Origin: Ruminococcaceae bacterium UBA1244
GTDB taxonomy: Bacteria; Bacillota; Clostridia; Oscillospirales; Acutalibacteraceae
Reading direction: 5' to 3'
NCBI GenBank assembly: GCA_002308635.1
Contig: DBWG01000015.1
Location: 1-38,402 of the forward strand
DNA: 38,402 bases
How positions within the stretch are numbered: the stretch's first letter is position 1; each line of letters opens with the position of its first letter. This document shows, in pieces, positions 7,317-16,916 of this stretch. The position numbers and the translations under genes were made by a program. The notes under the pieces are model-generated. The model was not told the DNA's origin, searched no databases, and saw nothing but the letters and a program-made list of their open reading frames with translations.

Positions 7317-8234
7317 TCAATCCTCCGTAGATTCAGAATTTTCATCTGTATTATTTTTTATCTTTGTTTTTTCCAGTTGTTTATTTGACCTTTTCTTTTT
7401 AAAGACAGGGAAAAGCATGATTATCAGTATACCCAGAACCATAACTCCCATAACGGCTGCCGCAAAATACCACAGCATCGTTCTGACAGGTACCTGAGTT
7501 TCCTCTGTATGATAGACAGGCATGGTGACCTGTTCATCTTCTTCTTGAACCGTTTCTATAGGCACTCTTACACCCCTGACGAGCAAACGGTGTGAATTCA
7601 CGCCATAAGGAGTACAGGTAAGAAGTGTTACATAATCCTTTCCTTTTACGATAGCTATATCATCAGACTCATTCGGAAGAACTGTCTTTATCTGATCGAC
7701 ACGGTATTTCAGTACCTTATCAAGCACATGGATATAAAAAGTATCGCCGATGTTAAGAAGGTCAAGATCGGTAAATACCTTTGAGCTTGGAAGTCCGGTA
7801 TGACCGGCAAGAACGCAATGAGTGCTTTCTCCGCCTATTGGAAGAGATGTCCCTTCCATGTGTCCGATACCCTTTTGCAGAACATCGTCAGACAATCCAT
7901 GATAAAGAGGATAATAAGCGCCGATCTTTGGCACATCAATATATCCGATGGCCTCAGTTACTGCAAGGAGCTTATTATAACTAACAACAGTACCCGAGCC
8001 GTTTCCGGAAAGCTTGCGGTTATACTCCTCCGCCTGCTGCTGAAATTTTGCGATCGTATCATATCCCATTTTTTGTACGGTTTCGTCATATTCCTTAATA
8101 ACGACCCTCGCTGAATATTCGGTATACCAGTTGCTGATTATAGGATACATAAAGAACCCAAGACCGAAAATCAGCAGAACAAATATACCAACGAGCGGCA
8201 GACGTTTTCGGAGCTTACTTTTTGGCTTCGCCAT
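7317..8234 (-). CDS. class C (pilus) sortase, second copy
   Basis: A 305-residue membrane-bound cysteine transpeptidase that links pilin subunits. It has an N-terminal membrane helix (about residues 14-32) and a C-terminal one (about 258-280), the class C layout. Catalytic residues are visible: His145 in AGHTG, Cys207 in TLLTCTPYG and Arg216 in SHRLLVRG. The usual class C lid motif (Asp-Pro followed by an aromatic residue) is not evident before the catalytic domain, so active-site control may differ. I chose the ATG at 8234 because GGAGG lies 6 nt upstream; the ATG at 8240 abuts it. The gene overlaps the preceding sortase by 20 bp, implying translational coupling. Which pilin each sortase handles cannot be told from sequence. 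Confidence 0.93.
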   Translation of the reverse strand: MAKPKSKLRKRLPLVGIFVLLIFGLGFFMYPIISNWYTEYSARVVIKEYDETVQKMGYDTIAKFQQQAEEYNRKLSGNGSGTVVSYNKLLAVTEAIGYIDVPKIGAYYPLYHGLSDDVLQKGIGHMEGTSLPIGGESTHCVLAGHTGLPSSKVFTDLDLLNIGDTFYIHVLDKVLKYRVDQIKTVLPNESDDIAIVKGKDYVTLLTCTPYGVNSHRLLVRGVRVPIETVQEEDEQVTMPVYHTEETQVPVRTMLWYFAAAVMGVMVLGILIIMLFPVFKKKRSNKQLEKTKIKNNTDENSESTED

Positions 8235-9138
8235 TGTCATCCTCCGATCGTTCTAACAGTTGATGCTTTGAATTTGCCTTTCTTCGCCTGAAGCTGATCC
8301 CAAGCCAGAAACAAGCACCGGCAAACAGAACAACAGAACCTGCCACAATTACGATAACTATGACCATACTTTTGTCGATCTGTTTTTGAATCGCTGCATT
8401 GGCTCTTGAAGCCGCATCAGAGACTGTTTCACTTCCGCTCGTATGGGAAACGCTCTCTTTTTCATCTTCGGGATAGAACCTGATACCTCTCACAAGCAGT
8501 CTTTTATCATTTATCCCATAAGGAGTACAGGTAATAATAGTAACATGATCCTCACCATCGATTATAAAAAGATGTTTTATATCGTTAGGATCGACAGTTT
8601 CTATCCTGTCTACCTTATAAGCAAGAGTACGGTCAAGAACGTGAATATAGAAAACATCACCGACAGCGCTGCTGTCAAGCTTTGAAAGCATCTCCGCATT
8701 CGGAAGTCCCGTATGTCCCGAAATAGAAGCATGGGTACTCGGCCCTCCGATAGGAAGAGAGGTATTTTCAAGCCATCCGCAGCCCTTTAAAAGGACCTCC
8801 GAGGAAGTGCCGTAATATACCGGAAGATAGATCTCCTGTTTTGGGATCTCAACATAGCACATCAGATCATCTTCAAAATTAAGCGACCTTTCATAGCCGT
8901 CATTATATATCTTTTTTGCAACATCTTCATTATATTTCTGAGCATTTTTGAATCTTGTTTCGATCTCTTCGTTGCTCATCTTCTCTACTTTACTTGCATA
9001 GGAGCTGATAACAGCCCTTGACGAGTTTATCGAATAAATATTTCCTATTATCGGATACACAATAGCAGCGATACCGATAAAATAAACAAGACCGATAGCT
9101 GTCAGAATAAGAATATGCTTTTTTCTGGATAACTTCAA
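8215..9138 (-). CDS. class C (pilus) sortase, first copy
   Basis: A 307-residue membrane sortase. It has an N-terminal membrane helix within the first 30 residues, a catalytic domain with His142 in SGHTG, Cys204 in TIITCTPYG and Arg213 in DKRLLVRG, a linker, a C-terminal membrane helix and a basic/acidic tail. It is similar in plan to the next gene, and the pair probably arose by duplication. No DPF/DPW-like lid is visible. The reading frame is open further upstream to a TTG at 9186, but the TTG at 9138 has AAAGGA 9 nt upstream and gives a start just before the membrane helix, so I prefer it. That binding site can fold into a hairpin (9149-9172). It follows the major pilin gene across a stem-loop. 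Confidence 0.9.
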   Translation of the reverse strand: MKLSRKKHILILTAIGLVYFIGIAAIVYPIIGNIYSINSSRAVISSYASKVEKMSNEEIETRFKNAQKYNEDVAKKIYNDGYERSLNFEDDLMCYVEIPKQEIYLPVYYGTSSEVLLKGCGWLENTSLPIGGPSTHASISGHTGLPNAEMLSKLDSSAVGDVFYIHVLDRTLAYKVDRIETVDPNDIKHLFIIDGEDHVTIITCTPYGINDKRLLVRGIRFYPEDEKESVSHTSGSETVSDAASRANAAIQKQIDKSMVIVIVIVAGSVVLFAGACFWLGISFRRRKANSKHQLLERSEDDNGEAKK

Positions 9139-9148
9139 TACAAAAAAT

Positions 9149-9172
9149 CCTTTCGGTAGGTTTTCCGAAGGG
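9149..9172 (-). promoter_or_regulatory. possible RBS-masking hairpin before the first sortase
   Basis: On the minus-strand transcript CCCUUCGG (9172-9165) can pair with CCGAAAGG (9156-9149) with one C-A mismatch and an 8-nt loop. The 3' arm includes most of the AAAGGA ribosome binding site, so pairing would lower sortase translation relative to pilin. Confidence 0.4.
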
Positions 9173-9199
9173 TTTGAACACGTCAAGCCCTTTGGAAAA

Positions 9200-9224
9200 C
9201 CTGCTCCCGAAATCCGGGAGCAGA
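9200..9224 (-). terminator. weak intra-operon terminator after major pilin
   Basis: CTGCTCCCG (9201-9209) and CGGGAGCAG (9215-9223) form a perfect 9-bp stem with a 5-nt loop, 24 bp past the pilin stop codon. On the minus strand only GTTTTCC follows, a short T-run, so partial termination is likely. This would give more pilin mRNA than sortase mRNA. Confidence 0.6.
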
Positions 9225-9246
9225 TATTAGTTTTTTTAGTCAGGAA

Positions 9247-10929
9247 TTATTCCTCGATCTTTCTCTTCTTCATGTAGATAACAAAGAGAACGCCTGCGAG
9301 AAGAACGATTGCGAGACCGCCGAATGTGAATACATAAGTACCGATGCTACCTGTGCCGGGGAGTGAATCTGTGGGAGGATCAGTAACTGTGATTCTTGCC
9401 TTACTGAAATCGCTTGCAGCATCACCAACTGCCTTAACGTCTTTAAACTCTACTTTTTCAACATCAGTACCAGCAACAAATTCAAATGTGCTGAACTCAG
9501 TGTCAGTTGAATTTGTCTTGTTCTTTACTGTGAAGGTGTATGATGAAGAGATCGTCTTAAAGCCCTTAGGAGCCTTTGTCTCAACGAGAGTATATGTGCC
9601 GGCAGGAAGGTATCCGAAATTAAATGTACCGTCTGCACCTGTTGTATATGACTGCTTGAAGTTGCTGCCATCAGCGCCCTCAAGAGTAAATTCTGCACCT
9701 TCAAGGTATCCGTCTACATTCTCACCCTGCTTTACAAGTGTAAGCTCACCAACGTATGTTGTAACTGTATCTTTCTTTTCTACTGTAGGAGTATCAGGTT
9801 CTTTGGGGAAATTAGGATCCTCAGGATTGAAGGGAGTCTCAGGTTCAACAGGATTCTTAGGATCATAATATCCGCCTGTTGCATAGTTATTACCCCATGT
9901 AAGCTTTACTGTATTCGGGTTACCGGAAACAGCATTACCGTCTTCATCAACGTGGTTAGTGTCTGCGTCAGAGCACAACTCGCTGCCGTATACAGGAGCA
10001 TCGCTTATTTTAGCATCAAAGGTAACAACAATGCTCTCACCTGGGTGGCTATATACTGTCGCACCGTCAACAGTAACAGTAAATCCATCATCATCAGCGA
10101 TGGCAACTATATCTACTTTGTCAGTAACATCAACGTCGTTGATCTTGACAACAACGTTAGAACCGTCTTTGCCGAAGTCAGCTGTATCAACAATGATACC
10201 CTCTGACGGGTCATCAGTGATTACAAAGGGTTTTACTTTATTAGCAGTAACATTTGACTTGTCATACTCCGGTAAAGTTGAAGAAATGCTGTAGCTGATC
10301 TTGGAACCTGCGATACCAACGCTTGTATCACTGGGATCATTGCCCTGTGAAAGCTGACCTTCACTCATATAGGTGATCTTCTTCTCAAGCGGAAGCGGGT
10401 TAGCCTTGGGAGCAATTGTTGTATATTCTGTTCCAATACTGTCTATGAGCTTAAGAGTAGGCTGGATAACTATCTCGTTGTCAGCAGTAGCAGAAACGAT
10501 AAGATAATAAGCCTGACCATCTACAGAAACGCCGCCCTGTGTATTCGGAGTTGCGATCTTTCCGTTGTTTGCTGAAAGAACGAGAGTCTTTTCAGCTGCA
10601 GCAGCGTTATTTGTTGCTACCTTCTTGAGAGTTGATGCAAGAAGGTTCATCTCAAATGCACTAAGAGAGCTAAGATCCTTCGGTGCAACGCTTACATTAG
10701 CAGCAAACGGAGCGTTCCACACCCAATCACCAGTACCACTAATGCTTGCTACCTGATAGACCTTTACATCTGTTACTGCAACTGTATCGGTTCCATACTT
10801 TACATCCTGGACCTTTACTGTGAGCGCATCACCTTCAGCTGCGCTTACAGGAAGTGCCATAGCTCCCATAGAGAGAAGCATTGCCATTGTAAGAACTGCT
10901 ACTCCTGACTTTTTGACTAATTTCTTCAT
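9247..10929 (-). CDS. major pilin (SpaA-type backbone subunit)
   Basis: A 560-residue secreted pilin. The signal peptide MKKLVKKSGVAVLTMAMLL ends near VSAAEG (about residue 32). An N-terminal domain leads to APKANPLPLEKKI near residue 174, whose first lysine fits the pilin-motif lysine used for polymerisation. A D2-type isopeptide domain follows (about 180-390), then a Pro-rich segment, and a CnaB domain (about 405-500) with E-box YTLVETKAPKGF. The C-terminus carries LPGTG near residue 525, a membrane helix and KKRKIEE. The ATG at 10929 follows GGAGG, and the upstream extension of the frame lacks support. It is the second gene of the pilus operon, followed by a weak terminator that should raise its expression over the sortases. 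The role as shaft subunit is inferred from domain order and position. Confidence 0.92.
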   Translation of the reverse strand: MKKLVKKSGVAVLTMAMLLSMGAMALPVSAAEGDALTVKVQDVKYGTDTVAVTDVKVYQVASISGTGDWVWNAPFAANVSVAPKDLSSLSAFEMNLLASTLKKVATNNAAAAEKTLVLSANNGKIATPNTQGGVSVDGQAYYLIVSATADNEIVIQPTLKLIDSIGTEYTTIAPKANPLPLEKKITYMSEGQLSQGNDPSDTSVGIAGSKISYSISSTLPEYDKSNVTANKVKPFVITDDPSEGIIVDTADFGKDGSNVVVKINDVDVTDKVDIVAIADDDGFTVTVDGATVYSHPGESIVVTFDAKISDAPVYGSELCSDADTNHVDEDGNAVSGNPNTVKLTWGNNYATGGYYDPKNPVEPETPFNPEDPNFPKEPDTPTVEKKDTVTTYVGELTLVKQGENVDGYLEGAEFTLEGADGSNFKQSYTTGADGTFNFGYLPAGTYTLVETKAPKGFKTISSSYTFTVKNKTNSTDTEFSTFEFVAGTDVEKVEFKDVKAVGDAASDFSKARITVTDPPTDSLPGTGSIGTYVFTFGGLAIVLLAGVLFVIYMKKRKIEE

Positions 10930-10986
10930 TTGATTTACCTCCAATTTTTTTAATTGCCGTGCAGTCGGTTTAAAATGACAGTCGAT

Positions 10987-11005
10987 CCGCACGACAATCG
11001 TGCTG
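10987..11005 (-). repeat. small hairpin between adhesin and pilin genes
   Basis: GCACGA (10989-10994) and TCGTGC (10998-11003) form a 6-bp stem with a 3-nt loop in the 98-bp spacer. No T-tract follows on the minus strand, so it may stabilise or help process the mRNA and is probably not a terminator. Confidence 0.4.
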
Positions 11006-11027
11006 CCATATTGGTCCCTATGGATTA

Positions 11028-14000
11028 TTAGTCTTTATACCTCCCTTTTCCGTTGGTATAAAGCGCTGCTGCACGCAGCCTTTTTTTGTATATGATCAAG
11101 GCAGCAGCCGCAAGTATGATTGCGGAAATACCTATCACAAACGGGTGGAAAATAAACGGTACGCCTGTCTCGGGCATCTCGATCACTTCGATCTTCTTGT
11201 TGGTAACAGTTACTTCTCCGCCGTCAGGGGACAATTTTTTACTGTTCACTGAAAGATCTGTGACCTGCATTATGTATCCGTCAGGAATATTCTTTTCTTC
11301 AACAATGTAGCTCGTATTTACAGGGATCTTGTCGATCGTAATGCTTGCACTCGTCTGACCTTTGGTAAGTTTTATGGTCTTATTGATCACAACCTCATTT
11401 CCGTTAGTCAGATCATGTCCGGCTACATCAGAAAGACGAATGTCAAATGTAAATTCCAGCTCGTCAACGTCCAAGGGTTTTGTAAGATTCTTAGTTACAG
11501 TAAGTGAAGCGGTGTTAAGCGTATTCTCGACAAGATAGCTGTCATGGCCTTTTACGTCCATTGTTGCATCAGCTGTCTTGACAAAACTGCTTGTACCCGA
11601 TTTCTGAACCAAATAATAATAAGAAGGAGTAAACGCTTCATCCGCATCCTCAGTTATCCTGAGCTTTGTTCCAAGCTCGAACTGCTTTGAGAATACATCG
11701 ATTTCGGGAGCATTGTCCTTTTGTCTGCCGTCAAGACCGTAGTCGTTCTTGATGGTGAACTTGCCGTCGTAATCAGTAACAGGAATCTCCTCATCAACGT
11801 CAACATTGACATTTACATAACTCTTTTCAGCCTGAGGTTCAAATGAAGCTTCCGGATCCATACCGGGAAGTATTCCTTCAACAGTAAGGTCAAATTCAAG
11901 ATCCTTTACCTTACTTTCATCGATCATACCATATATTTCAGGATTTACTTCTGTCTTGTCGATAATGACCTTTTTCTCTACCTCAAGGATAAGAGGATGG
12001 TTAATGACATACACGTTGTCTATCGGAGGATCTGCATACACAGGATTTGCAAATGTAGCGTCAAGTATCTGGTCATCTATTACCCTATTCTCATCAGAAT
12101 ATTCGATCTCATTGTAGTAGCACAGTACGCCGAGATCCTCTTCGACCTCATACTCACAGCCGTACGGCAGGCCTTCGATAGCCAGTGTCTGCCCATTGCT
12201 GAGGTAGTAAACGATCGGTCTATTGTTTGCAAGATCTGTCAGATAATTTTTCTTGTTATCCGGATCATCAACAACAGCACCGGATTCAACTTCATCAAAA
12301 CCGTCATTAATTGAATACATGATCGAATACTTTGTAAGATCGAGACCCTCAGGGATCTTTGTAAGCCTGAAGCTGATCGGGAAATCATCTCCGTCATCTT
12401 CGCCGTCAACGAACTTGGTTATCTCGACATTACCTGTCTTGATCTTGTTGTATGCGATGGAATCAATATTGCCAAAAAGCTGACCGTCAAGGTTCATAGA
12501 CGTTGCTGTGTCAAGAACATATCTCTGGTTATTCTCACTTTTCAGCTCGCTGATCGTATACTTTGTGCCTGCAGGGATACCGCTGATAACGATATAGTCA
12601 TAAGCGCTGAGAGTGAACGTACCGATGTTTGTCAGATACGAAGAAGTCCTCGGCTCAGCCCATTCTCCTGTCTGTGCATCATAGACATATTTCAGATAAC
12701 TGATCTTATTATACTCGATAGCATCATCACTGCTGTCACGGTTTGCTCCAAAAACATCGCTGAATTTTATTTTAAAGCTGAAGTTTTCGTTTCCGGGCGG
12801 GTCGCCGTTTTCAAGCATCTTACGGAATGTCAGGCTGTAGGTCTTTACTTCATTTATGACAACCTGACGCAGGTGAACATACTCATTTGCAGCATTTGTC
12901 GGGTCGTTGAAATTATAGGTAGTCTCAACACCCTTATCACTGACACTCTCCTGGAGGTTTACAACGGAGTGCATGCTGTAGTTGGGGTTGTCTTCCTTTA
13001 TTTTTCCGTCTTCACCGTACATCGTCTGAGCATGGTCAAGATCGGTATCGGCAAGGTCGTCGCCGTTATAAATGCCGGCATAGAGCCTCATGACCGAGTT
13101 ATCATCGTTGGCAGTTGATTTTGTGAAGGTATTGTAGTAGTCAGAGACCTTTCTGCCAACACTGTCATCATAACTGTTGGAACTGCGGCCATCGGGAACC
13201 GACAGCTTATCAAGCTGAGTTACACGCATTGAGCTGCCGTAATTGAACTGCTTGTTTATTGTTGCAAGTTCGCCGTACTGCATGGATATAACGCCATGCT
13301 TTCCGCCGTCGAGCGCTCTCGTATCGTAGTTGACTTTCTTATCAGCGAAGATATCCGCCAACTGATAAGATGCGCCCTCACTTCCGTTTGATTTTCCAAA
13401 CGGTGAATACTCATCGGGTCTGGTCGTCGAGAAATTATTAGTGTGAGCAGTGCCTGAACCGGAGCCAAGTTCTGTCTCAATTGAACCTTTAAGGTCTCCG
13501 TTACTTCTGACGACGCTTTCTGTACTCGGTACAACATAGTCGCTGCCGACAACATTTGTTGTGCCCTTATTTTCAACATAGTAGTTGAATACATCCTGGT
13601 CAGCAACTGTCATCGTTGCTTTCTTAAAGCCGTTGTTGACAGCTGTGAAATCCGTATCCTCCTGAAGCTCAAGCTTTGTAAGGCTCATGGGGAGGTTAAA
13701 CATTACATAGAGGTTGGAGTTGAGCATTCCGCGCTCCATATAGTACATTGTTATGGTATGCTTTCCGGGAGCAAGATATTTTGCATCTATTTTTGAGAAG
13801 TCATAGGATTTCTCAGGCTTTCCGTCTGTATTGTTTGCTACGATAGAGGTATCGGAAGCATCGCCTGCTGCGCTTATCCACGCATTCTTTGTTCTGAAGT
13901 TGATCTCACCAAGAGCGTTCTTATGCGCACCGCCCATATCAAGGAGAAGAATATCATCAAGGAATACCCAAACGTCGTCGTCTCCCTGGAATGTAAAGGT

Positions 14001-16559
14001 GATCGGTATACCGTCCGGTGTGCCGTCTACAGTACCGTTTTCATTGAAGTAGAAGTCGATAGTATACTTGATACCGTAACCATAGTGGAGCTGTGTGCTG
14101 TTTGCACCGCCCTGGCTCCTGCTGTTGAACGGGAAGAGACCGGGAAGCTCACCTGTTGAATCATGTTTGCCGCTTCCGTTGTCGCCGTAGTTATCATATA
14201 CGAGATTGCTGCTTACATCGGATTTATTATACTTTTCAAGTGAATTGTCGGGGTTGACTTTTACAACATACGCCTTTGAATCAAACAGATAATACTTGCC
14301 TTCATACAGATCGTTTCTATCGCTGAGGAGTTTCTTATTTGAATAATCCTTGTTTCTGAAATCGATATCCTCCGCATCTATCTCAAAGAACGGGAAGTCA
14401 AGTCCCTCATACTTTGTGATGTAGTCCTCCATATTTACCGTCTTGCCCTGAGATGTCTTGAAGGTTCCTGTCCACCAGCTCGGATCGAAATAAGGGATCG
14501 TGTATGTTCCGCTCGGATCCATGAGCTTACCGTCAACGAGCTTTTTGTTGACAAGTCCCTGAGCGACTGCATTGTAAGGCTTGTATGTACCGGCATCCTG
14601 TGCGTCGGTTCTGTAGGCAAGGTTTGCAGCCCACTTGAAGTTATTAAGGATCTTACCGAAACCAAAGTTCATATAGTAACCGCTGGTCTGGCTGTGGTCA
14701 TTCGGGTCGCTGCTGTCCTTTGCGACATAATACATATCGCCGTCAGCGTTATGTCCTGCTCTCTGTCTTGAAGCCGTAACTGACGTATACATCTCGGAGC
14801 TTGTATCAAAGCTGCTGTCGTTATAGACATTAGGCAGCCAGAACTGACCGAGATACATCGGATACTTTGTTGAACCGTAAGGAGAACTGCTGATCTTTTC
14901 GTTTATTGCAAGGTAGGGTCTTTTTGCGTTGCCGAGCTGAGACTGCTCGTTTGAAGCCGAAGCACCGGATATACCTACGCTGTCAACATAATAATGACCA
15001 CTGCTGTCCTTATCGTCTTTAGGATAGTACTGCTTTCCGTCCGCATAATTTATATCGACCGTCTGACCGTTGTTGCCGTTGAATATTACGGTAGTAGCAC
15101 CAAGAGGCAGATACGTCTCATAAACACTCTGTCCATAGCTGTTCGTTCCGACATAGCTCATGCTGTCGCCGGGCCACTTCTGATCGTTATAGCTGCCGCC
15201 GAAGAAATAAGCTTTGATATTGCCCCAGCCCTTATTGTCGGTAAACTGAACTCTTGCCTTATCCTTTACATAATATGAGTAGCTGCTGTCGTTTTGACTG
15301 TTGTGGTCATACTGATAGTCATACATATCAGCATTTACCGTAATATACTTCTGTCCATTGAGTACGTTGTCGGTACTCTGGGTAGTATACTTACCGGAAA
15401 CCGTTGCAACATTGTCGTTTATGATGATGAGGTTATCGCCGTCATTTTCCGGACCAAAGAGATTGTACGTATTGCCGCCGTAGGTCATGCTGAAGATCTG
15501 AGCGGAAAGGTCGATCTTTTTTGAAGATGTTCCGGACTCACCGTCAAAGGCTTCGTTGCTGACATCTTCGCTTGTCATATAAAGTGCGTTACCGTTTTTG
15601 TTGACAGCCGTTGTTGTTTTGCCGTCAACTACCGCACCGGCTTCTGTCACTGATTTTTTGTCAAGATACAGCACGTTGTCTATCGCATAGGTCTTGACAG
15701 GATTGGCATGCTGATAGCTGATGACCCTGCTGCTGAGCTGTGACACACCGTATTCATACGTTCTGCCAAGGATCTTTCCTTCAGCGAAATAGTATTTGTT
15801 AAGCACATCACCTGAAGCATTCTGGATCTCAACTGTCGAATACGGTTTCTTGCTGTCGCCGCTTGACGGTACGCTGAAATAGCTGTAATAATAATTCCTT
15901 GCATCCAGTTCATACGAAGCAGTATCGGAACTGATTGTAAAGCTTCCGGACCATACACCGTCGGTCTTGACCTCGTCAGTGAACCTGAGCTTTAGCGTTA
16001 CCTTGCTGCTTGTCATATTGAGGATGCTGAATGTCTTTTTTGCATAGTCAACAGCTTCTTCCTCTTTATATGTACCGCCTACATACATACCCTGAACAAC
16101 GCTCGTACCTTCATTATAGCCGCTGGTGTTCAGAATGAAGATCGAATTGTCAGCCAGACCTGAGAGGCTGTAGCTCTTGGTCTGAGTAAGCTTGTCGGTA
16201 CCACTGCTCCAGCTGCTTTTGCTGCTGAAGATGATACTCGAATATTTTGAAGTATCAACAGAAGCAGAAAACAGCTTGCCGCCGTCCTTACCGTCCTTGC
16301 CGGTCGCAGTCATTTCTTTAAGTCCGGTACCGGTACTGCCCTTGTAGGCATGGTAATAGACTTTCGACATAGTCTTTGACCATCCGTGGCTGGAGTCCTT
16401 TCCAACGCAGGAAGTATCAAAATAGACCGTTATCGTACCTGCCGCCTGAACACGGACATTGTTCACGGAGTAAATCGACAAAAAGCCGGTCAGAAGCAGT
16501 GCAAGGCACACGGCCATGGCCAGCAGTTGATGGATCCTTTTACTTGACAACCTGATCAT
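11028..16559 (-). CDS. giant pilus-tip adhesin with fibro-slime and starch-binding-like modules
   Basis: A 1843-residue surface protein with a signal peptide (about residues 1-39). Near residues 433-525 lies a module with GWGNIKAYFFGG, a WPG motif and TVIFNGNNGQTVDI, the hallmarks of CBM26 starch-binding modules; residues 40-150 look like a divergent relative. A fibro-slime/PA14-like domain spans about 790-957, with FQGDDDVWVFLDD and GKHTITMYYMERG. Several CnaB/DUF7601-like repeats follow (starting near 1243, 1380, 1523 and 1686). The C-terminus has MPETG near residue 1792, a membrane helix and a basic tail. First gene of the pilus operon, with ATG at 16559 after AAAGGAG. Size and position suggest the tip subunit; starch binding is inferred from motif resemblance. 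Confidence 0.88.
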   Translation of the reverse strand: MIRLSSKRIHQLLAMAVCLALLLTGFLSIYSVNNVRVQAAGTITVYFDTSCVGKDSSHGWSKTMSKVYYHAYKGSTGTGLKEMTATGKDGKDGGKLFSASVDTSKYSSIIFSSKSSWSSGTDKLTQTKSYSLSGLADNSIFILNTSGYNEGTSVVQGMYVGGTYKEEEAVDYAKKTFSILNMTSSKVTLKLRFTDEVKTDGVWSGSFTISSDTASYELDARNYYYSYFSVPSSGDSKKPYSTVEIQNASGDVLNKYYFAEGKILGRTYEYGVSQLSSRVISYQHANPVKTYAIDNVLYLDKKSVTEAGAVVDGKTTTAVNKNGNALYMTSEDVSNEAFDGESGTSSKKIDLSAQIFSMTYGGNTYNLFGPENDGDNLIIINDNVATVSGKYTTQSTDNVLNGQKYITVNADMYDYQYDHNSQNDSSYSYYVKDKARVQFTDNKGWGNIKAYFFGGSYNDQKWPGDSMSYVGTNSYGQSVYETYLPLGATTVIFNGNNGQTVDINYADGKQYYPKDDKDSSGHYYVDSVGISGASASNEQSQLGNAKRPYLAINEKISSSPYGSTKYPMYLGQFWLPNVYNDSSFDTSSEMYTSVTASRQRAGHNADGDMYYVAKDSSDPNDHSQTSGYYMNFGFGKILNNFKWAANLAYRTDAQDAGTYKPYNAVAQGLVNKKLVDGKLMDPSGTYTIPYFDPSWWTGTFKTSQGKTVNMEDYITKYEGLDFPFFEIDAEDIDFRNKDYSNKKLLSDRNDLYEGKYYLFDSKAYVVKVNPDNSLEKYNKSDVSSNLVYDNYGDNGSGKHDSTGELPGLFPFNSRSQGGANSTQLHYGYGIKYTIDFYFNENGTVDGTPDGIPITFTFQGDDDVWVFLDDILLLDMGGAHKNALGEINFRTKNAWISAAGDASDTSIVANNTDGKPEKSYDFSKIDAKYLAPGKHTITMYYMERGMLNSNLYVMFNLPMSLTKLELQEDTDFTAVNNGFKKATMTVADQDVFNYYVENKGTTNVVGSDYVVPSTESVVRSNGDLKGSIETELGSGSGTAHTNNFSTTRPDEYSPFGKSNGSEGASYQLADIFADKKVNYDTRALDGGKHGVISMQYGELATINKQFNYGSSMRVTQLDKLSVPDGRSSNSYDDSVGRKVSDYYNTFTKSTANDDNSVMRLYAGIYNGDDLADTDLDHAQTMYGEDGKIKEDNPNYSMHSVVNLQESVSDKGVETTYNFNDPTNAANEYVHLRQVVINEVKTYSLTFRKMLENGDPPGNENFSFKIKFSDVFGANRDSSDDAIEYNKISYLKYVYDAQTGEWAEPRTSSYLTNIGTFTLSAYDYIVISGIPAGTKYTISELKSENNQRYVLDTATSMNLDGQLFGNIDSIAYNKIKTGNVEITKFVDGEDDGDDFPISFRLTKIPEGLDLTKYSIMYSINDGFDEVESGAVVDDPDNKKNYLTDLANNRPIVYYLSNGQTLAIEGLPYGCEYEVEEDLGVLCYYNEIEYSDENRVIDDQILDATFANPVYADPPIDNVYVINHPLILEVEKKVIIDKTEVNPEIYGMIDESKVKDLEFDLTVEGILPGMDPEASFEPQAEKSYVNVNVDVDEEIPVTDYDGKFTIKNDYGLDGRQKDNAPEIDVFSKQFELGTKLRITEDADEAFTPSYYYLVQKSGTSSFVKTADATMDVKGHDSYLVENTLNTASLTVTKNLTKPLDVDELEFTFDIRLSDVAGHDLTNGNEVVINKTIKLTKGQTSASITIDKIPVNTSYIVEEKNIPDGYIMQVTDLSVNSKKLSPDGGEVTVTNKKIEVIEMPETGVPFIFHPFVIGISAIILAAAALIIYKKRLRAAALYTNGKGRYKD

Positions 16560-16656
16560 ATTGAAAACTCCTTTTGCAAATAGTCTCGTTATACATGAAA
16601 TTGATTTATACTGCTAAATCAACAAACTCACTTTCTTGTAACGAAAATCTGTTGCT

Positions 16657-16685
16657 ATTTTATCATTTTTAACAAACAATGTCAA
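16657..16685 (-). promoter_or_regulatory. proximal sigma-A promoter of the pilus operon
   Basis: On the minus strand a perfect -35 TTGACA (16680-16685) and -10 TAAAAT (16657-16662) are separated by 17 bp, with a TG one base upstream of the -10. The predicted start near 16650 leaves a leader of about 90 nt before the adhesin ATG. Confidence 0.8.
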
Positions 16686-16887
16686 TAGGCGGTAATTTTT
16701 TTGGAGACAGTGTACGCTTATCACCCACATTTTTGTCTGTTATGCACAACAATTCTTGAAAGTTACTCAACACTATCAACAGTTTTATATTCAAATACAC
16801 AACGCACTCTAATTTAATGATGAAAATAGTAAGAATTATCACTTTTTTTACAGTTCATAGTCTGTTTTTTCCAGATACCTGAGAAAC

Positions 16888-16916
16888 AATATATCACTAA
16901 ATCCATAGATTGTCAA
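16888..16916 (-). promoter_or_regulatory. distal sigma-A promoter of the pilus operon
   Basis: On the minus strand TTGACA (16911-16916) and TATATT (16888-16893) are 17 bp apart. If used, it makes a leader of about 320 nt that reads through the proximal promoter. Two near-consensus promoters in tandem suggest layered control of pilus expression. Confidence 0.65.

Noticed and set aside
9952..10294. Plus-strand frames inside the major pilin gene
   Set aside because: They are antisense to a clearly coding pilin, have no binding site and no recognisable motif.
16560..16881. c-di-GMP riboswitch in the pilus leader
   Set aside because: Such switches often control clostridial adhesins, but I could not find the conserved GEMM core or a plausible three-way junction.
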